Assembly: GCA_027563935.2 (NCBI GenBank)
Contig: CM050451.1
Location: 27,047,565 to 27,111,564, forward strand
DNA: 64,000 nucleotides
Source of the DNA: Costus lasius
Taxonomy: Eukaryota > Streptophyta > Magnoliopsida > Zingiberales > Costaceae
Reading direction: 5' to 3'
Shown here: piece after piece, positions 56,167 to 64,000 of the stretch
How the letters are laid out: every line of letters starts with the position of its first letter
How positions within the stretch are numbered: position 1 is the stretch's first letter
Program-made: the position numbers and the translations under genes
The notes under the pieces: generated by a model
What the model saw: only the letters and a program-made list of their open reading frames with translations
Database searches by the model: none
Told to the model about the DNA's origin: nothing

Positions 56167-59100
56167 TGATTTTATTCTCCTGGAATTGCTGTGGTGCGGG
56201 AAGGAAAGAATCCCGTGACCATATTAGAATGTTACTCAAAAAAATTTAATTTCACAATGCTTGCCCTTCAGGAAACTCACCTCTCCGCTGATGGTGCCAA
56301 GGAATTCATCAAAGTGTTGGGTCGAGGCTGGGATTTTGCTCACTTTCCATCTGTTGGTGCTTCTGAAGGTTTTCTTCTTGCGTGGTCAATTTCTCATATG
56401 ACGATCCAGGTACTTGCTTCTGGTCACCAGGCTATTCACGCTACTGTTAATTCTAAGCTTAGTAAACCTTGGCTTCTTTCAATATTTTATGCTAGTACCA
56501 ATACTTTAGTTCGTAATACCTTGTGGAAGGATTTATCTTCGGTTCTTCTTCATGATACTCCTTGGGTTATCTGTAGCGACTTTAACTGTATCCTTTAGCC
56601 TGAGGATAAGCAGGAAGGTATTGACACCTCCAATTCTTACTCTTCTAACTATTTTCGTAATTTTCTCTACGCGAATGGGTTGATTGATCTCAATTTTGAG
56701 GGACCCCCTTACACTTGGAGTAATAATAGGCGGGGCATCCAGAAAATCCTTTCTCGACTGGATAGGGTTTTTGCTACTGCCCCCTAGCTTGACATGTTTG
56801 GGCATTCTTTTGTTCGTCACCTTGCTCGGGGTGTTTCGGACCATGCCCCTATCCTGCTCTCCATCTCCAGTGCTCCCAAGAGAAATTCCAAACCTTTCAG
56901 GTTTCAGCCTTACTGAACTAACTATCCTGAGGTTCATAATATTGTTAATTTTAACTGGAACGATTCTGGACCTCATGTTGGTAATGACTGGGACATTTCT
57001 ATTTGCTTTGCTGGCCTTAAACATGACCTTACTAACTGGAGTAAGGGCTGTTTAGGCAACCTTGAGAAGTATTTGGAGTCGATGCTGACTCTTATCTCCT
57101 CTCTTCAAACCTTAGAGGCTACTCAAAGCCTTTCTCCTAATGAGGAAGATCTCCTCCGAAGTAATATCAATAAATCCAAAGCTATCTCCAGACAGATCAG
57201 CATTAAATGGTGGACCTTGGCTAAGATCAAATGGCTCAAGGTGGGCGATTGTAATACCAAGTTCTTCCACCGCATGGTTTCTTTCAGAGCCCGTATTAAC
57301 CATATTCATAGCATCACTCTGGATTCTGGCGACACTGTCCATGACCTTCCTACTATGTCCCGGAGTTTTTCTCAATTTTACTCTAACCTTTGGAATTTGC
57401 CTGTTTGCCAGGAACTCTTAGATTAGATATGGGCTGTCTCAAAACCTCCCCCCATTGCCTCCCTATTTCTGACTTAACCGTCGTGGAGCTTTGTCTTCCT
57501 TTTCTTCCCACCGAGGCTAGATCTGTTATCTCTCACCTCCCTAATGGGAAAAGTCCTGGCCCTGATGGGTTCACTAATGAGTTCTATAAATTTTATTGGA
57601 CTAAACTTGAGCCGGATTTCCTTCGTTTCTTGGGTTGGTTCTCTCATGAGCACACTGTTCCTCCTAGTTGGGGTCAGACCCAACTGGTCTTCATTCCTAA
57701 AGTGAACTCCCCCAAGACCATTAAAGATTTTTGACCTATCTCTCTTTGTAATGTTTCCTATCGGATTCTTGCTAAGCTATTGGCTAATTGGATCAAGTAC
57801 CTCATGTCTTCTATCATTCACATTGAGCAATCTGCCTTCATTAAAGGGCGTAATATTCATGATAACATCTCTACTGTGTAGGAGCTTACTCATTCTATTA
57901 ATACCTCTAAAGGCAAATACCCTCTTATCCTCTTTAAAATTGACCTTGAGAAGGCTTTCGATATTATCAGATGGGAGGCTATCTATACTGCCCTTGAAAT
58001 TCATAATTTTCCCAATGAATTATGGGAGGCTATCTATACTGCCCTTGAAATTCATAATTTTCCCAAGGAATTCATTGCTTGGATCCAAGCTTGTATCCAA
58101 TCTCCCCAATTTACCTACTGCGTTAATGGCCACCTATCTCCTTACTTCTCTAGTCTTAGGGGGATTAGACAAGGTGACCCCTTGTCCCCCTATCTTTTTG
58201 TCCTCGTGATGAACATTCTTAGTATCCTTCTTAAGGATAAGATGCAAGCTGGGCACTTCACTCCTTTTAAACTTCCAGGCTCTACTCATGTTTCGCACCT
58301 GATATATGCTGATGATTTGATTCTTTATTTCAGAGCCAATCCTCGATCTTGCAAAACCATTGCTAAATTCCTCAAGCAGTTTGTGGATTTCTCCGGGCTC
58401 AAGCTAAATCAATCCAAATCCAGGATCTATTTCCCCAATTCTTGTTCCCACCGTTTGAAGCAATCAATCTTATCCAATTTTGCTGTCCGTGAGGGCTCTT
58501 TTCCCTTTAAATATCTGGGCACTTTTATATCACCTAAAGCCCCTTCTAGAGTTACTTTTCAGGCTTGTAACAACGCCATTCTTAATCACCTAAGCTCTTA
58601 GAAAGCCTTCTTGATCTCCCAAGCTGGCCGGGTCTCCCTCATTAATTCCACTATTGTTGCCACTCCGATCCACACTTTAACGTCTACCTGGCTTCCTAAC
58701 TATCTTTCCAGAAGGCTTAATAGTTTATCCAGGCAATTTCTTTGGCAAAACTCTGGCTCTTCTCGTGGGCTGCACCTTGTGAACTGGGAAACTGTTATTA
58801 TGCCCAAAAGATATGGTGGGCTTGGATTGAAGGATCTTACTTTCTCCAGGCTGGCGCTGCAAGCTAAAAGGGCGTTGCAAGTTCTTAACAATGACAATAC
58901 AATCTGGGTCCATGTTATCAAGGCTAAGTATGGTGATATTAATCCTTGGAATTTATGCTCTCCAAGGAGAGCTTCTTGGTGTTGGAAAGGCTTTGTTAAA
59001 GATCTCAACTTGCATCGCTCAGGGTTTCATGTTCAAATTGGGAAGGGGGATCATACGTCAGTTCTTGGTTTCCCTTGGTGCAATGAGATCCCTCTTCAAT

Positions 59101-60313
59101 TTAAACCTTCTTTTTTTTTGTTAATTTTGAGCATGATGTCACGGTAAACTCTTAGATGCAGGATGACGTTTGGAACCATGAACTTCTTTCCAACTTGATG
59201 GGGAAGGACCTCGCTCACACTATACTTCACATTCCGGTTACTACTGATCCTGAGGAAGATGTTTGGATTTGGCGAGAGGATCCAAATGGCTGTGCTACAG
59301 CCAAGTCTGCTTATTTTTGGTTGTTGCGAGCTCATTTGGACCTCGAGGACCCGTGGAATGGTTGGAGGCGGCTTTGGTCGCTGCATGTTGCCCCGAGGAT
59401 TAAACTCTTCGGTTGGAAGCTATTACACCGGCGTCTCCCAACCTACTCCCACCTTGAGTCCTGTGGAATCGATAAGGGCCCTTGTGTTTTTTGTGGAAAA
59501 GATATGGAATCGATTTCTCATTTGTTCTTCCGCTGCAATTTTATCACTCAAGTCTTGTATTTGTTAACCTCCATTCTACATACTTTTCCGATGCCTAATG
59601 ATTCCTGGACCACAAGTGAATGGATTTTTCAACCAAAACTTATTTCTGAACGCATTCTTTTAACTTTCTGGCATGTTTGGAAGACCCGAAATGCTTTTAT
59701 ATTCACCGGTTCTAAACCCGATATTTTTGAGGTTACTCGGCTTGCTCTTATTTATTTCAACATGACTCAAACTGCCTTCAATGCTGAAGGAAAGGATGAT
59801 ATTATTAGATGTAATTTCCATCGATACAAATGGTCTCTTCCCCCACCAGGTTGGCTGATGGTTAACATGGATGGCTCATGGCATAAGCTCACTAAACAAG
59901 GGGGTATTGGTTATCTTATTAGAAATCATCATGATTTATGCTTGCTTGCGGCTGCTTCTCATGTGCAGGTTGAGGATTCTTTCCATGCGGAGCTTCTGGC
60001 ACTCAAAAGTGCTATCAGCTTTATGTATGCTCGGCAGCCTCACTTCGGCGAAAAAGTTGTCTTCAAACTGGATTGTACCAATGCAATTGCTCTTGTGGAG
60101 AACAACTGCCAACCTACTCAACCCTTTGTATGGCCACTCATTAGGGAAATTAGACATATGTTGTCTAACTGGCATCAGGCTTCTCTTTGTTTTGTAAAAC
60201 GAGAAGCTAACCAAGCTGCTAATTAGCTAGCGACGCATGCTTCACGTTTTTTGATTTGTAATTCTTGGTCGATAGACTGGCCTCAGGAACTAAGCTGTAT
60301 CCTTGCCCTCTGA
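56167..60313 (+). pseudogene. LINE ORF2 (endonuclease, RT, RNase H)
   Basis: It starts MILFSWNCCGAG at 56167, the usual plant L1 endonuclease opening. Next come LALQETHLS, ICSDFNCIL and VSDHAPILL, then RT with GKSPGPDGFTNEFYK, IRQGDPLSPYLF and the catalytic YADD (58307-58318). A zf-RVT domain follows (HVAPRIKLFGWKLLHRRLPT, CVFCGKDMESISHLFFRC), then RNase H (VNMDGSWHKL, FHAELLALKSA, LDCTNAIALVENN) and TGA at 60311-60313. Frame changes occur near 56200 and 57430, with stops at 56596, 56785, 56916, 57733, 57880, 58599 and 60224. A 51-bp in-frame tandem duplication (57971-58021, 58022-58072) lies in the RT domain near FDIIRWEAI. Confidence 0.9.
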
Positions 60314-60380
60314 GGGAGACTTTAAGTAATATAATTTGTCTTTTCTTAAAAAAAAGAAAAAAAAAAGAAAGGGCAGCGAT

Positions 60381-61191
60381 GCAGGGAGACAATGGCGAAG
60401 GGGTACTGTAGCAGGCAGACTAGATCAGCATTTGTGGAAGCTAAAGGTAGGGGCGAATTGTGCCTGAACTTAGTAGAGATGGTGATGTTTGGTGGCAGAA
60501 GTAATGTTGGCGGCTTGCTTCAGAAGAATGTGGTGACTAGCGACATTCTAATGACTGAAGCATAGTAAAATCTTTTGCTTATGCCGATGTTTGCTAGAAT
60601 GGATGGAGGATGTGGTGGCATGTGAAAGATAGTAGTGAGGGGCAGTTATCGGTGACGAGCAACGATGAAACTCAACAAAAGGCGGCGGTGATTTATTTAA
60701 AATGAGTTTTTTTTTTCTTTGTGATAGAAGGACTTTATTTTTATCGGAGTTTTTCTTCACCATCATTTGTTTTTATGGTAAAGTGGTAGGGATAAGGAAG
60801 AGTAAGAAAATTACCTTGGGCGGCGATCCGGATATCTCCTTCTGTGGATTAGCGATTCTCCCCCTTTTTTTTCATGCCGATTAAGTTATTTTAACCGCAT
60901 GTTAATTTCTATTATCCATTCTCAACCGGCCACATCGCTATTTTTCTTTTATATTTTGTTCGGCTATCTCGTTTTGTTTTGCTAGTTAAAATGGCTGATT
61001 CTCACTACCAATCAACCGTGGCCAAACTCCAATGTTAAAAGAAATCGGGATAAGTCCCAATTTATTCAAAATTTTAATTATGACTCAAATTTCGATAACA
61101 GCCGAACTCCCTCACATTTGTGCTCAAATCTGTTTCGTTTCCTCTCAATCTTTCGGTCAAAATTAATTTTGGCCTAAAATTAATACATGGC
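60381..61191. other. intergenic DNA
   Basis: Moderately AT-rich. No domain, RNA gene or repeat pair recognised; frames under 75 codons look like chance. Confidence 0.5.
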
Positions 61192-61200
61192 ATATTTCAC

Positions 61201-61596
61201 GAAAAAAATTCTTAAGCGCCCCGGGCACTTAAGTGCCAAAAACGGAGGCGCTTAATTTTCAATTGTAAAACATTTTTTTAATTTTTTTTTTAAGAAATAA
61301 TTTATATTTTATAAGCTATCCAATGGTATTAATATTGAAGTATTTTAAATTACGCATGTAGGCAAAATACATTAACCAATGTTAGATTTCTTTATAACAT
61401 AAATAGTATTTTTTATCTTATATGGGATATTGGTTAAGGTATTTTCTATATATATGTAATCTAAAATATTTCAATATTGGTACCATTAGATAGCTTACAA
61501 AATATATATTATTTCTAAAAAAAATATTTTACAATTAAAAATTAAGCGCCCCCATTTTTGGCACTTAAGCGCCGGGGGCACTTAAGAATTTTTTTC
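61201..61596. mobile_element. Mutator-like palindromic MITE
   Basis: A 396-bp element that is almost entirely an inverted repeat. The left arm starts GAAAAAAATTCTTAAGCGCC and the right arm ends ...CTTAAGAATTTTTTTC. Complementarity runs about 180 bp inward through the GCGCCCCC/GGCACTTAAG blocks to a short AT-rich loop. A perfect 9-bp duplication, ATATTTCAC, flanks it (61192-61200 and 61597-61605), as for Mutator-like elements. No coding sequence. Its transcript would be a long hairpin. Confidence 0.93.
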
Positions 61597-61605
61597 ATAT
61601 TTCAC

Positions 61606-62399
61606 TCCCTGCCCTCACGCTGGTCAAAGTTAGATTCTTTTATCAATTTTGACTTGCGACTTGCTTTGGTATCATCATAGAAATCCATATTTTCCTCGAC
61701 TAATTTGGAATTATTGCAGCAATAATTTTAAATAATAGCTCATAAATTTCAATTTTACCGATGTTCATTTTTGTGACTATACAAGGAAAATAGTTTTAGG
61801 GGAAACAAAAATACTTTCAACAGACTCGTTTATTAACTAGACAACTACACTATTTGGTAGAATTATTATTAGATAACTAGAGCTACATGGTATTTGTGTA
61901 GTTGGTTCTGCTTGAGTGGGATATAATATTTAACTACTTGAAGTACAAGTTAGGATGGATGTGATCAAAACTTACTATATGGTCAAAACTTCATGTGAAT
62001 TGAGTACAAGGAGCGTGGAAATTTAAGTCAGGGCCACAAATTTAGATGCCATTTTTATGTACTCGTTATAGAGCCGAAAAACTACTTGATGTACACTCAG
62101 TGTAATGCAATAACAATGCAATATTTTTTTCATTATATATATTTTTCTCCCTTGTCATTGGCAAAAAAGAACAGATAATTATCTCAGTCTAATTAGAAGC
62201 AAAAGAATTCATAAAGACAATAATCTTGATACTATTACCTCGAGTAGATTCACAGTATAAAGTTCTTGTATAATTAATATTAAAATAACTAAATATTTTA
62301 TGAGCTTAGATTCTTGCTACCGCAGTCATTAGATCTCAATAAACTTCAAGACAATGCATGGAACAAGATTGACACATTGGAAGCTTAGATCTCAAACTA
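61606..62399. other. AT-rich 3' flank of the GST-N-like gene
   Basis: No coding signal. Because the gene to the right is read on the - strand, the part nearest 62399 should contain its 3' UTR; no certain polyadenylation signal was picked out. Confidence 0.45.
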
Positions 62400-63965
62400 C
62401 TAACTAGCATATGTTGCTTTAAGATAATCTATGATCTCTGCACTTTCGAACATCTTCACTCCAGTATTAGGATCTTCCAGATAAGGTACCTGCCAAAGAA
62501 ATTGCTAGTGGAATAAGCCACGCTGAACCTGCTGCGTAGAGTTCTGTATAAGTGAGACTTGGCCCCCTAAGGGAGAAAAAGGACAATGCCACAAGAACCA
62601 TAACTAGAAAGATGGACAGATAGGTTCTCAACTCACCTAATTTTAACACTGCACAGTAAAGGTATTGAAATATCCTTGGATACGTGTGTGTATATATATA
62701 TATAAATCCAAGGATATTTTTTCTATAACCCTTTAATGAGATCATATCGAGATTTCATGACTTTGTTGTATCCACTAAAAAAATTGGCCCTAATGAGAAC
62801 TAGAATCATGACACATCTTAAAGCTGAAATTTTCTGATAAACAATGTGACGCATCGAACCTTAGTTTCCACAAAACCACAAAATTAAGCAAAAACCTGAA
62901 ACATGGCAATATCAACGGAATAATTGAAACCAGGTACATGAAACAAGAGAGAACCTGAAAAAGTCCAACTTTCTCATACAACTGCTGCCTCTTTGGGCTG
63001 CCTCGAGCAGCGCTGCAAAAGACAAAACAACCTTTTTCAAATCAAGAACAAATTATGTGGAAGTTTTCTAATGAAATATTTGCACTCCTGCAAACAATAT
63101 ATCATAGAAGCTGCTGTAATGATGAATCCCAAAATGGAGCACCAATGCACCATACTATGTTAAAAGTGTATTTCTCACCTTAAACACTATATAATGGAAA
63201 TTGGTGATGATGATGGATCCCAAAAAAGAAGCACCACAATACATCATGGTGTATTTCGTACCTTTTGACTGCCTTTTAACTCCACTACATATATGATAAA
63301 TATATAGCATCGAATTTTCTCGCCAGGTCACACGGAAAATGCTTGTTTTACGGAAAGTATAGACATACCGAGGTAGAAGCTCTATGCTGATGCATGCTAT
63401 ACAGGGGATGCTGATGTCCTACAATCGATCTCGATGTTTTTCTGGAACTATTGCTTCTGCTCAGTTTTATATGCAACAAACTGGATATGGGTGATATTTA
63501 TGCAAGGCGAGTGTTAGTGTATATCTTATTAAGTAATCTCACAATTGGTTTGTCATTGTTAGTGAATTATCCAACTTTCATTTTTATGGTATATATATTA
63601 TGACTATCTGATGAATGGTTAAGCTTTTTTTTTTCCTTTAATTATATCGAGGCAAAGAATGCTGAAAGCGGAACTTGTGATATCTGTGAATTTTGAACCT
63701 GTGTTGTATGTGTGGCAATTCCAACTCAACAACAACCTCCCGAACAATTTTACAGAAGGGAGAAGCCTGCAAATTAACAATCAGTATTGGTTAAACATTG
63801 GCATCAAATAAAATAGCAACGAAATACTAACGATTGTGATATTTATAAATTCGAGTAATCAATGGAGTGAAGATAAAATAAGTAGTGTTGTGATACTTGG
63901 CTGACCTCATATGCCCATAATTCGAGGGGTAAAGGCGGGAGTTTTGAAGGAGAATAATAAGAACC
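62400..63965 (-). CDS. thioredoxin-fold / GST N-terminal domain protein, C-terminal part
   Basis: Four exons on the - strand: 63906-63965, 63699-63766, 62955-63012 and 62400-62489, all GT-AG and in phase, giving 91 residues before TAG. The gene enters from beyond the window. LPLELWAYEASPFCKIVREV is the beta1-alpha1 start of a glutaredoxin/GST-N fold; the single Cys in SPFC replaces the usual CxxC. ARGSPKRQQLYEKVG follows, then VPYLEDPNTGVKMFESAEII with the cis-Pro and the ESAEI glutathione-contact motif, ending DYLKATYAS. This matches plant proteins with GST_N_3 (glutaredoxin-like) domains, some plastid-targeted electron-carrier-type thioredoxin family members. Substrate and location cannot be told from this part. 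Intron 62490-62954 holds a TATCCTTGGAT/ATCCAAGGATA inverted repeat around (TA)n. Confidence 0.85.
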
Positions 63966-64000
63966 CTGTCCAAAGAAATAGGCATAAATTTTAAAAGCGG

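Larger units (their letters stand above)
54397..60368 (+). mobile_element. full-length L1-type LINE, inactivated
   Basis: A two-ORF non-LTR retrotransposon ending in an A-rich tail (60350-60368). It is flanked by a 12-bp duplication AAGGGCAGTGAT (54385-54396) / AAGGGCAGCGAT (60369-60380) with one mismatch. Domain order is ORF1 with DUF4283 and CCHC zinc finger, then endonuclease, RT, zf-RVT and RNase H, as in plant L1 elements. ORF1 and ORF2 both carry several stops and frame changes. Length of about 6 kb and a coding 5' end indicate full-length insertion. Confidence 0.93.

Overview
The window is nuclear DNA from a flowering plant. It has spliced genes with GT-AG introns, plant LTR retrotransposons, an L1-type LINE and many small DNA transposons. 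The GC-rich first exons of two genes (near 14.45-14.61 kb and 25.6-25.93 kb) in an AT-rich background hint at a monocot, but the species cannot be fixed from the sequence.
Three host genes can be modelled. (1) A mitochondrial F1F0-ATPase inhibitor (IF1), + strand, three exons, 14447-16603. (2) A Sec23-type COPII protein of the divergent plant Sec23/Sec24-like group, - strand, 14 exons, 17075-25933; all splice phases agree and give an uninterrupted 742-residue reading frame. It lies tail to tail with IF1. (3) The last four exons of a thioredoxin-fold / GST-N-like gene, - strand, 62400-63965, whose 5' part is beyond the window. A decayed fragment of a class II diterpene cyclase (copalyl diphosphate synthase-like) lies on the - strand at 3885-4288.
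The rest is mobile DNA. 1-3320: 3' part of a Ty1/Copia element. 5944-13721: a complete but dead Copia element (target duplication GTTTA) carrying two DNA transposons, one with 3-bp and one with 8-bp duplications. 26122-27142 and 27329-27576: PIF/Harbinger (Tourist)-like elements with TTA duplications, the first about 190 bp upstream of the Sec23-like start codon. 28696-49833: a Ty3/Gypsy element on the - strand, split by an unidentified insertion of about 1.7 kb. That insertion holds a 12.8-kb gag-only Athila-like element (33908-46753), which itself holds two solo LTRs (39777-42667 and 42903-44377). A third solo LTR (49839-51348) sits in the Gypsy remnant. 51.3-54.3 kb: tandem AT-rich repeats with decaying tRNA-Ile-like sequences. 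54397-60368: a full-length but inactivated L1-type LINE with a 12-bp target duplication. 61201-61596: a Mutator-like palindromic MITE with a 9-bp duplication.
The most unusual signal is a two-part palindromic motif: a 15-16 bp dyad (CACGG-N5/6-CCGTG type), exactly 8 bp, then a 10-bp dyad (CACGGCCGTG type). I found it twelve times in the LTRs and internal leader of the gag-only element and in two solo LTRs. Dyad centres are always about 21 bp apart, or two helical turns.
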